Assembly (NCBI GenBank): GCA_022360015.1
Contig: JAKSDQ010000007.1
Span: 1-64,000, forward strand
Reading direction: 5' to 3'
DNA length: 64,000 nt
Origin: Cytophagales bacterium
Lineage (GTDB): Bacteria > Bacteroidota > Bacteroidia > Cytophagales > Cyclobacteriaceae
Under the pieces are notes generated by a model, which saw nothing but the letters and a program-made list of their open reading frames with translations, was not told where the DNA came from and made no database searches. The first letter of the stretch is position 1. The number at the start of each line of letters is the position of its first letter. A program made the position numbers and the translations under genes. Below, piece after piece: positions 1-8,852 of the stretch.

Positions 1-141
1 GCAAGAACGGCCTCCCGGTTAGCATCAGACCCCTGCAAGGTACCCCCCAGCAAAACACTTATCCTGCCCTGGCCAATTTCCTGATCATAGCTCAACTGGG
101 GTTCGATGATAAACGTTTCGGCGTTTCCGTTCCCAATCGTT
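1..141 (-). pseudogene. SusC/RagA beta-barrel fragment, truncated at its 5' side
   Basis: The minus strand reads open from about 141 down to the window edge. It encodes a stretch with the pattern F-I-I-E-P-Q-L-S-Y then E-I-G-Q-G-R, closely matching the barrel segment W-I-V-E-P-Q-I-S-Y / E-I-G-D-G of the SusC at 4058-7531. The family needs about 1000 residues, and nothing SusC-like lies upstream of position 141, where the plus strand instead encodes a beta-propeller tail. The fragment therefore has lost its signal, plug and half its barrel; the 3' part may continue beyond the window. I read it as the remnant of a third SusC cut by a rearrangement. Confidence 0.7.
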
Positions 142-146
142 GCAAA

Positions 147-405
147 AAATGATCATCCAAAAACCTTTGAAGAATCCTCTATCATTGATGTTTATGATCT
201 AAAAGATGGCATCTATAAGTTCAGCTTCAAGCTTTATTACTATCAAGGTGAAAAAATGGGTGATTTTAAGGTTATTGGCAATAGATTGGTGGTACTACAT
301 GACCATTTCATGCGAGTTTACCGGATAAAAAAAGAAGTTCTTACAAAATATTTGGCCTGGCCAGATGAAAGTGTTTCTGCACACGAAAGTTTGCATCTAC
401 CTTAG
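147..405 (+). pseudogene. C-terminal fragment of a 6-bladed beta-propeller-type protein
   Basis: About 85 residues resemble the last blade of the Bacteroidota 6-bladed beta-propeller lipoproteins: a V-Y-D-L-K-D-G-I-Y-K-F-S-F strand, then D-F-K-V-I-G-N-R-L-V-V-L and M-R-V-Y-R-I. An ATG at 106 opens the frame, but residues before about 147 overlap the antisense SusC fragment and are probably not native. No signal peptide or earlier blades are present, so this looks like a 3' remnant joined to foreign sequence. Such propellers often sit next to small exported peptides in Bacteroidota, which fits the genes just downstream. The identification rests on blade pattern only. Confidence 0.5.
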
Positions 406-450
406 AAATCAAAATATTGATAGCAGCCTGAATAAAACCATACGTAGGGA

Positions 451-765
451 ATGCCTGAAAAAAAAATATTAATCACCATTCTATCTATTAACAGAATAAC
501 CTCTAATAGGGTATTTTTCCGATTGGCCCTAGCAATTTCACTTGTGGTTTCTTTAATATCTCTTAGTGAAACAAATTCGATACAAAAATACGGACAATTT
601 ACAAGTGGATGCTCATTAGGAACTTTAAATGAAGTTGCTTGTGGCATAGAGCCTTGGGTTTACGGCAGTTGTACTGTTACTCTTGGATTTCAAACCGTGG
701 ATGCGTACAATTCAATTAATATGTTTGGTCAATGTTCTGAGAGGCTATATAAAAGAAATCCTTGA
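451..765 (+). CDS. small exported four-cysteine peptide, copy 1
   Basis: This 104-residue protein has a hydrophobic N-terminal segment (about residues 22-40, F-F-R-L-A-L-A-I-S-L-V-V-S-L) followed by a compact cysteine domain. Cysteines follow the spacing C-x9-C-x9-C-x20-C, identical to the paralogue at 1072-1341. Shared motifs are G-C-S-L, L-N-E, C-T-V-T, F-x-T-V-x-A-Y and a terminal L-Y-(K/R). The layout recalls the small peptides of Bacteroidota such as the NVEALA family that accompany beta-propeller lipoproteins, but the NVEALA motif is absent, so I do not assign it. Export and two disulfides are inferred; the TlpA-like gene at 1395-2453 could act on such thiols. Function unknown. Confidence 0.6.
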   Translation: MPEKKILITILSINRITSNRVFFRLALAISLVVSLISLSETNSIQKYGQFTSGCSLGTLNEVACGIEPWVYGSCTVTLGFQTVDAYNSINMFGQCSERLYKRNP

Positions 766-835
766 CACGTATAAATCGAATGAAAATTACTGTCTACATT
801 AGATTAATTACCTATCACTATAATCCTTAATTACT

Positions 836-981
836 ATGAAAAAAATAAGACTTATTACTATTACTGCATTTGGAAGATACACTGTCTACTGTCATCTGTG
901 GGTTTGAGACCGTTCTGGGCATGTAATGACAAAGATTTTCTTGGCAACTGTATCAATCCATTATACAAACAGCATCCTTGA
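836..981 (+). pseudogene. decayed third copy of the four-cysteine peptide
   Basis: An ATG followed by a Met-Lys-Lys leader runs directly into T-A-F-G, which matches the middle of the copy at 1072. A different frame then gives F-E-T-V, and a third gives F-L-G-N-C-I-N-P-L-Y-K-Q-H-P before the stop, matching the C-terminus G-R-C-I-S-P-L-Y-R-Q. At least two frameshifts and an internal deletion are needed to explain this, so the copy is dead. It shows that the family was present as at least three tandem genes. Confidence 0.7.
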
Positions 982-1010
982 TTGTATCCTAAATGACATT
1001 TATTGTGATC

Positions 1011-1052
1011 AAATGGAAGGTTAGTGCTGTTCACTAACCTTCCATTTTCTTT
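1011..1052 (+). terminator. strong hairpin terminator
   Basis: A perfect 16-bp stem (arms 1011-1026 and 1032-1047, beginning AAATGGAAGG) closes a 5-nt loop and is followed by a T-rich run. It separates the decayed copy 836-981 from the next peptide gene, so the latter is probably transcribed from its own start. Confidence 0.8.
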
Positions 1053-1071
1053 TAGTTAAATTGCTATTAAT

Positions 1072-1341
1072 ATGAAGATTTCACAAAAGCTTCTTTCAAT
1101 TTTTTCATTCACCGTTGGAATATATTTAGCAAGTAGTCAATTCATGGAGGAAAAACAAGCATGGGGGGATTTTATTCAAGGATGTAGTTTAGCACATTTG
1201 AATGAAATCAATTGCGGGACAATTTTTACGGCCTTCGGTCAGTGCACAGTTACTAACCAATTTGAAACGGTTCCTGCATATCAAGAAAGCGACAAATATG
1301 GTCGTTGTATTAGCCCCTTATACAGGCAGATTCCTCAATAA
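1072..1341 (+). CDS. small exported four-cysteine peptide, copy 2
   Basis: This 89-residue protein starts with a typical signal peptide (Met-Lys-Ile-Ser..., hydrophobic to about residue 22) and carries the same C-x9-C-x9-C-x20-C domain as the gene at 451. Conserved positions include G-C-S-L, L-N-E-I-N-C-G, G-Q-C-T-V-T, F-E-T-V-P-A-Y and G-R-C-I-S-P-L-Y. It is convergent with the TlpA-like gene ending at 1395. The strict cysteine spacing between copies with diverged sequence suggests a folded disulfide-bonded module under selection. Possible roles are a surface or secreted peptide or a processed signal; none can be shown from sequence. Confidence 0.65.
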   Translation: MKISQKLLSIFSFTVGIYLASSQFMEEKQAWGDFIQGCSLAHLNEINCGTIFTAFGQCTVTNQFETVPAYQESDKYGRCISPLYRQIPQ

Positions 1342-1394
1342 ACTTTATTTTTTGAAAGAGTTTATGATGGTAAACAAATTAGGATCGCTCAAAT

Positions 1395-2453
1395 CTATCC
1401 TTTACCCTTACCCAGTATGGTGTTTGGATATAATTGAATTTCTTTATGCCATTGCTCCTTTTTATCTTCTAATTCTGACGGAAGGCTGTTAATTGCCTTG
1501 AGCATCATATCCTTTCCTTTCGGAGCATTACCTCTTAGGTAATGAATGACCGCAATGGTGCGATAAGAATGAGCTACTATCAGATCAATTGGGCAGGTTT
1601 CGATAGCTTTTTCATTCATTGCTATGGCAAGATCATAATCAGGTTTTTCATATTTTGGAACATCTGTAGCGAACCCAGAAGCTTTATATAAACCGACTTC
1701 ATTAAGCTGCCAGTCAAATTTGTGCAGCATTTCCCAACCGTATTTGTAGGCTAGATCTTCATCCATGTTAAGCAAATTTTCAAATTTCATGATATTATAT
1801 TTTCTATCATTCGGATGTGCCGATATCAAACTATCTATGGTCTTAAGCGCAATGCTATAATTTCCTTCATTTTGATTTAAAATGATACGATGTAGCACTT
1901 CTTTTTCGGTGATACTGCCTCCCTTTGTAGGCTTATCACCCTCACTATTAATTAGGTTTTCGATGTAACTATCCAATGATTTTACACCTGAACCAATTGA
2001 TAGAATTCTTCCATCTTCCCCAATTACAAACACGGCAGGATACCCGTTTTGACCTGCTGCTAACACCCAGGTTGAATCCATAGTACCCTGGCTATCATCA
2101 ATAGCTACAGAATATTCCATCCTGTTTCCTATTTTATTCATTAGCTTTTCCACCATCGAAGGGGGATCTTTTACAAAAACACTGATGACTGTAACCCTTT
2201 CTTTGTATTTATTGGCAAGCGCTGAAAGATGGGGAATTCCTGCAATGCAAGGTGCACAGGTGGTAAATCCAAATTCTATTACATAAATTTTATCTTTCCT
2301 AAAAGTTTGAATAGGTCTCCCTTTTAACCATTTATCAACGCTTATTGCTGGTGCTTTATCTCCTACTTTTAAAAGTTCGGCATTAAGTACCTGCTGAGCA
2401 CTGCATAAGAATTGTGTTGAAATAAAGAGAATTAAGATTATTACCCATTTCAT
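1395..2453 (-). CDS. TlpA/ResA-like exported thioredoxin with C-terminal helical extension
   Basis: The thioredoxin-fold domain (about residues 30-165) has the redox motif T-C-A-P-C (Cys66, Cys69 from the chosen start) and the cis-proline loop G-Y-P-A. The chosen start at 2453 places a clean signal peptide (hydrophobic run ending in C-S-A-Q) at the N-terminus; the upstream in-frame ATG at 2492 would add 13 charged residues. After the thioredoxin domain comes about 170 residues of helical, TPR-like sequence. It lies 157 bp downstream of SusD on the same strand and could be the last gene of the SusCD operon. Role: periplasmic or surface thiol reductase/isomerase, perhaps for a cysteine-rich client. 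Confidence 0.8.
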   Translation of the reverse strand: MKWVIILILFISTQFLCSAQQVLNAELLKVGDKAPAISVDKWLKGRPIQTFRKDKIYVIEFGFTTCAPCIAGIPHLSALANKYKERVTVISVFVKDPPSMVEKLMNKIGNRMEYSVAIDDSQGTMDSTWVLAAGQNGYPAVFVIGEDGRILSIGSGVKSLDSYIENLINSEGDKPTKGGSITEKEVLHRIILNQNEGNYSIALKTIDSLISAHPNDRKYNIMKFENLLNMDEDLAYKYGWEMLHKFDWQLNEVGLYKASGFATDVPKYEKPDYDLAIAMNEKAIETCPIDLIVAHSYRTIAVIHYLRGNAPKGKDMMLKAINSLPSELEDKKEQWHKEIQLYPNTILGKGKG

Positions 2454-2610
2454 ATTTTGTATTCTTGTTTTTAAATGAATATTGTAATTCATACTTTGAA
2501 ATTAATTAGAAAAGTATTCGGTAATTTCTGGTTTTAAAATTGCCTTCATTGCATCCTGTCCAGAATCAGGTGAACAGTTTTTTATCAAAAATTGCCATTA
2601 ATGAACACAC

Positions 2611-4044
2611 TTAATAGCCTGGATTCTGAGGCAATAGATTTGCATTCACTTCCAATTCTGATTGAGGAATAGGAAATAATACATCAGTAGATTGCCAATC
2701 GGTCTTTACCAGGCTAAGGACAGCATCCACCTTACCGGTTCTTTTCAAATCTAACCAACGATGACCCCACTCTGTAAATAATTCAACACGTCTCTCCTGT
2801 TGGATAGCCTGAAGTAAGGCTGTTTGATCCGAGGCAATTGTGTTTGCCAAGCCCGCCCGGTTTCTGATTACATTAAGATCATTTTGAGCACCAGTTACAT
2901 TACCTTGCCTTGCCCTGGCTTCTGCTCTGATCAAATATTGCTCAGCCAATCTCAAGACCATAGAGTATTCGGTGACCAGTTCTTCAAATTGAATTTTATA
3001 TTTAAAAGGGTAAAACCAAGTGTCTACATCGTCAGTAAAGCTGTTTACCCAAGCTGTATTTCGCTGATCTCCACTTTCAAAAGCCGCCACCAGATTGTCT
3101 GTCATAGCCACACCTCCGAATGAAGTAACTGGAGACGAGGCAAGGATAAATTGCAGTCCTTCATTAGTATTTAAGGAGTTTTCATTTGGTCTCAACTGCC
3201 AAATGGCTTCTGCGCTGTTGGCCAAAAATACCTCATTTAAGTCAGGTAAAATGCTGTAGTTATTGTCATTTATTACTTTTGATGCTTCATTTCCGGCTTT
3301 TTCAAATTCATCATTGAAAAGATAAACACGAGCCAGTAAAGCGCTCGCAGAAGCCTTATTTGGTCGTACCCGTTCTGAAGTTGGATATTCAGGACTTAAT
3401 AGGTTTTGAGCTTCCAGAAGGTCCTCAGTGATCTGGACATAAACCTCATCAATTGTGGCTTTTGATGTTGATGTGTTAGTCTGAAAATCAGTAGTTTTAG
3501 CAATAGGAATACTTCCATAAAAATTAACTAAATAAAAGTAGCACAAAGCTCGTATAAATTTGGCTTCACCCTCCAACTGTGTAGATACCGGTTCAGTGAT
3601 GTTATTGGAACCAGATAGACTTTCTAAAACAGCGTTGGCGTTGAAGATGATTTTGTAGGTCTGGCCCCATAAACTATTTGTATTAATAGAATTAGAGGGA
3701 GCTAATGAATTGTTATTGAAATTTATTCGTTCTTGGTCATTACTAAAAAAGTTAAGTTCATCAGCCGATAAGGATGCCAGATACGATACGCTTCCGGTCC
3801 CTCCACTAGCTAAACCTCCATTTGATCTGATCATTTCACTGTATATACCATTTATCGCGGCGATGGCTGTATTATCATCTTCAAAAACGGTTGCACTTAC
3901 TAATTCTGTTCTTGGAGGATCTATGTCCACAAAATCTTCACATGAAACAAGAAGTAACAGAAGCGTAGATAATACTCCTGTAGCAGTCAGGGACTTCTTT
4001 GCCACGTTGATGATAGATTTTAATTTTTGTAATATTTTATCCAT
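2611..4044 (-). CDS. SusD/RagB-family surface lipoprotein
   Basis: This is the substrate-binding lid of a SusC/SusD importer. From the start at 4044 there is a hydrophobic signal ending in L-L-V-S-C, the lipidated cysteine, then the family opening D-F-V-D-I-D-P-P-R-T-E-L. The C-terminal RagB region shows the typical R-R-V-E-L-F-T-E-W-G-H-R-W-L-D-L-K-R-T-G motif and ends Q-N-P-G-Y. An ATG at 4140 in frame would overlap SusC and lacks a signal. The SusC stop lies 13 nt upstream, so both are co-transcribed. The ligand cannot be predicted; no glycoside hydrolase lies in this operon. Confidence 0.93.
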   Translation of the reverse strand: MDKILQKLKSIINVAKKSLTATGVLSTLLLLLVSCEDFVDIDPPRTELVSATVFEDDNTAIAAINGIYSEMIRSNGGLASGGTGSVSYLASLSADELNFFSNDQERINFNNNSLAPSNSINTNSLWGQTYKIIFNANAVLESLSGSNNITEPVSTQLEGEAKFIRALCYFYLVNFYGSIPIAKTTDFQTNTSTSKATIDEVYVQITEDLLEAQNLLSPEYPTSERVRPNKASASALLARVYLFNDEFEKAGNEASKVINDNNYSILPDLNEVFLANSAEAIWQLRPNENSLNTNEGLQFILASSPVTSFGGVAMTDNLVAAFESGDQRNTAWVNSFTDDVDTWFYPFKYKIQFEELVTEYSMVLRLAEQYLIRAEARARQGNVTGAQNDLNVIRNRAGLANTIASDQTALLQAIQQERRVELFTEWGHRWLDLKRTGKVDAVLSLVKTDWQSTDVLFPIPQSELEVNANLLPQNPGY

Positions 4045-4057
4045 GATTCTTAAAGGT

Positions 4058-7000
4058 CTAAAATGAGAGATTAATACCGGCGGATATTGTTCGAAGTGGG
4101 GGGAGAACCCTGGAATTTGTGTTTTCAGGATCGATTCCAAGATAATCCGAGAAAGTTAAAAGGTTCTGACCTTGCAAGTAAATTTGGGTTTCCTGAATCC
4201 CCGCTTTTCCTAAAAGATCGGATGGAAGACTATAGGAAAGCCTAACATTTTTTAACCGAATGAATGATGCGTCAACGACATTCTGATTACTCCCTCTTAC
4301 ATTGAAATAGGCCCTTTGAGAGTCTCCAATCAGTCCAAAACGTTGGATAGTTGTGATATCCCCTCCACCCTGCCACCGATTCATTACGATAGTAGGTTGA
4401 TTGGATTCGGCTCCCGGCTGAAAGAAACTGTCCAGATAGCTATCACCGGTCTGCTTTACAAACTGGAAAAGAAATTCCAGATGGATATTCATATAACTAA
4501 TGGTGTTTTCTACCCCTCCAAAATACTCTTGTATTCTTTCTTCCAAATGACGGAAATCTCCTGGGAAATCAGGGTTAAATGGGGCATTATCATTTCTGTC
4601 GATATCTTCAAAAACATAAGTCCCGGTCTCAGGATCAACACCGTCAAATACTCTGCCAAATACTGTAAATAAGGACCTTCCCACTTTAAGTGAATTATTA
4701 AACGCAGTTTCTTCAATATTTGGAAACTCAATAAGTTCATTACGAGGAATGGTCAAATTAATGGCCGTAGACCATTTAAAATTATTAGTTTGAATATTGG
4801 TTGTAAGTACTTCAAATTCCCAACCTCGATTTTCCACCGTGGCTGGGAAATTTGCCTGGACAGAAGAAAATCCTGCTACCAGTGACAGTGGTAATCCAAT
4901 CAATTGGTCAGAAGAACGGTTTCTGTACCAACTTCCAGTTAAGAAAATACGATCATCAAGCAGTCCTAACTCCAAGCCAAGTTCCAACTTTTTGTTAGTC
5001 TCCCAACTGTAGTTTGGGTTGGAAATTCTCGTTGGTACGAGACCGGGATTTCCTTGATAGGGGAAAGCTGTTCCCTCATAGGTATCAAGAAATTGGTAAT
5101 TGCCAATTTGGTCGCTTCCTGTGGAGCCATAACTTGCGCGAACTTTGCCAAAGCTCAATATTGGGAGTGTATTACGAATAAATGCTTCATTTGAAAATAT
5201 CCAGGCGGCACCCACTGCTCCAAAATCTCCTATTTGATTGCCAGATCCAAACCTGCTCGATGCATCCCTTCTTGCAGTAAGGTTCAAAATATACTTTTCT
5301 TTCCAATTGTAATTAATGCGACCATAAACGGAACTGTACCTGTATTGGATATAATTCGTTTCAGTTATTCCCGAGATCGAGGCGGATGAAGGGTCCCGCA
5401 ACAACGCATCACTGGCAACGCCAACGTAAGCAACTGATTCGTTTTGTTCTATAGTTTCCTGAAAAGTAGTACCAGCCAGAATTTTTAATGAACCATCCCC
5501 TATTTCTCTTTGGTAAGAAATTTGTGGTTCAACAATCCAGGTGTTGGCTTTTGAATTTGCAAATCTTCCAGAACCTGATGTTCTTCCTTGAATTGGATTA
5601 AACGAAGTTAATGGCCGTATGAGAGTCTCCTGAGTCTTTAGAATATTGTATCCAATATTGCTCTTTACCTCCATACCATTTATTGGAAAATAACTCAAAA
5701 CCGCATTGGTTATAAAATTATCAGTCTGTGACTCAGATTCTATCTCTGTTGCCGCAAAGGGGTTATTGAAGGTGCCATTTTCCCAATTTATCTGACCAAG
5801 GCTGTCATAAATGGGAGGTGCATTTGGCGCCAAAGTAATAGCATTGGCCACAAAATCGGCATTGGGTTGTACATTTTTGTCCGTGGTAAAAGTGGAAGAA
5901 ACTGAAAGCCTGAATTTATTGTCCTCGGTTTTATGATTTAAGTTGATGTGTCCTGATCCTCTTTGATAATCATAGTCTCCTGGATAAACAAGGGTTTCTT
6001 TGTAATATGAACCTCTAAATAGAAATTGTGTGTTGTTTGTTCCACCAGACACCGACGCACTCGCATTGGTTACGTCAGACCTGTCTCCCAGTAGTGTTTC
6101 CTGCCAGTCAGTGTATCTTGTAGTGTCCCAGGCAAATACATCTGGAAAAAATTGCTGAAAATTAGGATCATCAAACCCGTCATTTACTATTGCCTCCCTT
6201 CTCATCTCAAGGTATTGTTGGGTATTTAAGAGTTCCAACTTTTCAGCTACTTCACTGAATCCACGGGAAAAATCAAACTGAAATTTTGTTTTACCAGGTG
6301 TTCCTTTTTTTGTTGTGATTAAAACCACTCCATTGGCTCCTCTTGATCCATAAATGGCTGTGGCATCCGCATCTTTCAACACCTCAATACTTTCTATATC
6401 TGAAGGATTAAGTGCCATAAGAGGGTTAATTTCCAAACTAGCTCGATTAATTGAAGTAGGGACAATTGATCTTGTTGGATAAGGTACTCCATCTACTATA
6501 TATAATGGGTCATTGCCTAAAACCCTAAGACTATTTTGACCTCTAATTTGTATGGAAAACCTTCCTCCTGGTAAACCTGACGCTTGCTGTATATATACTC
6601 CAGGCATTCTACCCTGCATGGCTTGTAATGGGTTTGCAATAGGTTGGCTTTCAATTTCTTCAGAGTTTATTTTGGCGATATTGCCAGGATTTAGTTTTTG
6701 CTCCACCTCATAGTATCCCGTAGAAACGACTGCTACTTCTTTTAATGCGGTCAGGTCAGCCAGGAGTATGACATCGACGGTAGAGCGCGTAGTTACCTCA
6801 ATCTCCTGGGAGAGAAACCCAACAAAAGAGAAAATCAGTGTGGTCACATTATCAGGAAGGGTGATCACGTAATTGCCCTCGATGTCAGTGACTGTTCCGA
6901 TGCCACGTTGGCCTTTCACCCGGATGGTGGCGCCTTGTAGCGGGTCGCCGTTTTCATCGATCACTTTACCGGTGATTGTGCGCTCTTGCTTGTTTCGGAT

Positions 7001-7531
7001 GGGGGATATTTTGTCAGGAAAATCTTCCTCGCGCCCCAGGGTGTTTCCGGTAGAGGAGGCATTCGTTTTGGCATTTTTTTCGGGCGCTTGCTTCTTTTTT
7101 CTTTTCGGGTAAATCAGGTAGTTTCCATCCAGCTTCTCGAAGGTTAAGTTATGCGGGGTCAGGATGTCTTTCAGGAAGCGTTCCAACGCTTTTTCGTCAT
7201 TCCCTTCATATTCCCTTGTAACGGTTTTTCCTTCCAGCACCTTTTTTTCAAAGTCGAAATAAACCCGGTGCTTCTCAGAGAGCTCGGACAATACTTCAAT
7301 GAGTGACCGATCTTCCGTACCCATTTGTTCATTGTCATTGTATGACGAGGTTGTGGAATACTTTTCTATGGATTTAGTAACGGGTGGCTTTTCTGCGGAA
7401 GGCTTTCCTCCGGCGGTCAACCCGAACAGGAAGAGGAACAACGTCAGGCCTCTGACCGGTGTTTGGCTGAGCCACCTCCACAGGGATAATTTGTGATGAA
7501 GGTGTTTCCTCTTTTGTAAAATGTGTTTCAT
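4058..7531 (-). CDS. SusC/RagA TonB-dependent transporter with N-terminal STN signalling domain
   Basis: Domains in order (start 7531): signal/TM segment around residues 22-42, an STN domain (about 70-145, S-L-I-E-V-L-S-E-L-S-E-K-H), a carboxypeptidase-D-like repeat (about 180-260, R-T-I-T-G-K-V-I-D-E-N-G), the TonB plug (about 285-420, with D-P-L-Y-I-V-D-G-V-P and the hallmark S-I-E-V-L-K-D-A-D-A-T-A-I-Y-G-S-R-G-A-N-G), then the 22-strand barrel ending I-N-L-S-F. The STN domain is what talks to FecR, and FecR and ECF sigma genes lie directly upstream on the same strand, so import and transcription are coupled. Length is normal for STN-type SusC. Substrate unknown. Confidence 0.95.
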   Translation of the reverse strand: MKHILQKRKHLHHKLSLWRWLSQTPVRGLTLFLFLFGLTAGGKPSAEKPPVTKSIEKYSTTSSYNDNEQMGTEDRSLIEVLSELSEKHRVYFDFEKKVLEGKTVTREYEGNDEKALERFLKDILTPHNLTFEKLDGNYLIYPKRKKKQAPEKNAKTNASSTGNTLGREEDFPDKISPIRNKQERTITGKVIDENGDPLQGATIRVKGQRGIGTVTDIEGNYVITLPDNVTTLIFSFVGFLSQEIEVTTRSTVDVILLADLTALKEVAVVSTGYYEVEQKLNPGNIAKINSEEIESQPIANPLQAMQGRMPGVYIQQASGLPGGRFSIQIRGQNSLRVLGNDPLYIVDGVPYPTRSIVPTSINRASLEINPLMALNPSDIESIEVLKDADATAIYGSRGANGVVLITTKKGTPGKTKFQFDFSRGFSEVAEKLELLNTQQYLEMRREAIVNDGFDDPNFQQFFPDVFAWDTTRYTDWQETLLGDRSDVTNASASVSGGTNNTQFLFRGSYYKETLVYPGDYDYQRGSGHINLNHKTEDNKFRLSVSSTFTTDKNVQPNADFVANAITLAPNAPPIYDSLGQINWENGTFNNPFAATEIESESQTDNFITNAVLSYFPINGMEVKSNIGYNILKTQETLIRPLTSFNPIQGRTSGSGRFANSKANTWIVEPQISYQREIGDGSLKILAGTTFQETIEQNESVAYVGVASDALLRDPSSASISGITETNYIQYRYSSVYGRINYNWKEKYILNLTARRDASSRFGSGNQIGDFGAVGAAWIFSNEAFIRNTLPILSFGKVRASYGSTGSDQIGNYQFLDTYEGTAFPYQGNPGLVPTRISNPNYSWETNKKLELGLELGLLDDRIFLTGSWYRNRSSDQLIGLPLSLVAGFSSVQANFPATVENRGWEFEVLTTNIQTNNFKWSTAINLTIPRNELIEFPNIEETAFNNSLKVGRSLFTVFGRVFDGVDPETGTYVFEDIDRNDNAPFNPDFPGDFRHLEERIQEYFGGVENTISYMNIHLEFLFQFVKQTGDSYLDSFFQPGAESNQPTIVMNRWQGGGDITTIQRFGLIGDSQRAYFNVRGSNQNVVDASFIRLKNVRLSYSLPSDLLGKAGIQETQIYLQGQNLLTFSDYLGIDPENTNSRVLPPLRTISAGINLSF

Positions 7532-7641
7532 AATTTTACTTTTGCATTTGAACATTGATTTATTCCCATCCTCATAGTTGTTCGGATGGGATTGTTTACT
7601 GCCCGCATTAGGGTCTCAAGCTATATTGCGGGCAGGTTTCT

Positions 7642-8682
7642 TTAGTCTTTTTCGATCATTACTGTTTTTCCGTCTTTGCTTACTTTCAGATAAAATATTT
7701 TTGAAAGTTTGGTGAGGAGTATGTCGATATTGTCTACCGGTGAGGTACCGGTAAACCGTCTGTTCCTCAGCTCATCGTCCAGGATCTTTACTTTCATGCC
7801 ATAGTTATCTTCCAAAAGGGCAGCGATCTCAGTCAATGGGGTATCATCGAATATCAACCTGTTGTTGCGCCAGGCGGTCAAAGGATCGGGGTTGACTACC
7901 TCTTTGATATATTGCTGTTCGGCTTCGACGTAATCTACTCTTTCCCCGGGCGTCATTTCAATACGATGGTTGTTGACCCGGCTGGTCAGGCCCACTTTGC
8001 CCGATTTCAGGATAACCTGTGTGGTGCCCCGGCGTCTTTTTACATTGAACTTAGTGCCCAGCACTTCTACATTCAAGTCCCCTGAATGGACGACAAATTT
8101 CACTTGTCGGGGTACCGCGGCATCACCCGATGCGGTTTGTTTACGTACAGAGAAAAAGGCTTCACCCTCCAGCCATACTTCACGGCGGCCTTTATCTTCC
8201 CAATTATCTTTGTAATACAGCGTAGAATTGGCGTTGAGTTGAACGGTGGAATTGTCAGGCAGCAAAATGGATTGGGTTTCCCCGAAATGATTCATATACT
8301 TCACTTTCAGGTGCTGATCAGTAAGGTAGTACCAGGCCCCGCTCAACATCAGCAACCCGATAAAAGCAGCCGCCACAGTTTGTAAAAACGCCCTTTTCTG
8401 CTGTAGGTGGGGCTCCACGGTCTTTAACTGACCCTGGCGCTTGCCTCTTTTCTCAATGATATTCATCCACATCTCATCAAAGTCTTTTTCCGGCAGCTCA
8501 TCCCTCCTGAAATCAATAGACCGCATTATTTTGCTTGCCTGCTCTATCACCTCCCTTTTTTCCGGATGCTTTTCCAGCCAGCTTTCCCAAAACCTGGTCA
8601 CCATCGGATCGGGATCCAATAGCCATTTCTGGAAATATTCATCTTTGAGAAAATCCTCTTTGTTGTATTTTGTGTACTTCAT
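7642..8682 (-). CDS. FecR-family anti-sigma regulator
   Basis: The N-terminal cytoplasmic part (residues 1-105) is followed by one transmembrane helix (about 110-130, A-A-A-F-I-G-L-L-M-L-S-G-A-W). The periplasmic FecR domain comes next, with T-Q-S-I-L-L-P-D-N-S-T-V-Q-L-N-A-N-S-T-L, V-W-L-E-G-E-A-F-F and F-V-V-H-S-G-D-L-N-V-E-V-L-G-T-K-F-N-V. The C-terminal region (D-T-P-L-T-E-I-A-A-L-L) is the usual STN-contact module. It lies between the ECF sigma gene and the STN-SusC gene, so it should relay occupancy of that transporter to the sigma factor. Confidence 0.93.
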   Translation of the reverse strand: MKYTKYNKEDFLKDEYFQKWLLDPDPMVTRFWESWLEKHPEKREVIEQASKIMRSIDFRRDELPEKDFDEMWMNIIEKRGKRQGQLKTVEPHLQQKRAFLQTVAAAFIGLLMLSGAWYYLTDQHLKVKYMNHFGETQSILLPDNSTVQLNANSTLYYKDNWEDKGRREVWLEGEAFFSVRKQTASGDAAVPRQVKFVVHSGDLNVEVLGTKFNVKRRRGTTQVILKSGKVGLTSRVNNHRIEMTPGERVDYVEAEQQYIKEVVNPDPLTAWRNNRLIFDDTPLTEIAALLEDNYGMKVKILDDELRNRRFTGTSPVDNIDILLTKLSKIFYLKVSKDGKTVMIEKD

Positions 8683-8852
8683 GTATTTACTGCAGGCTCA
8701 AAAACCTGGATCACCTATTAAGAGAGAAAAACCGGAATTTTACCCCGCAATTTTTTTGACTTTTTTTGGAGAGGCGCTGCCAATGCTTTGAGCGCGGATT
8801 TTTTGTTGCGGGTTGCCACGCAACCACTACCCACCTCAAACAGCCCGGCTAC

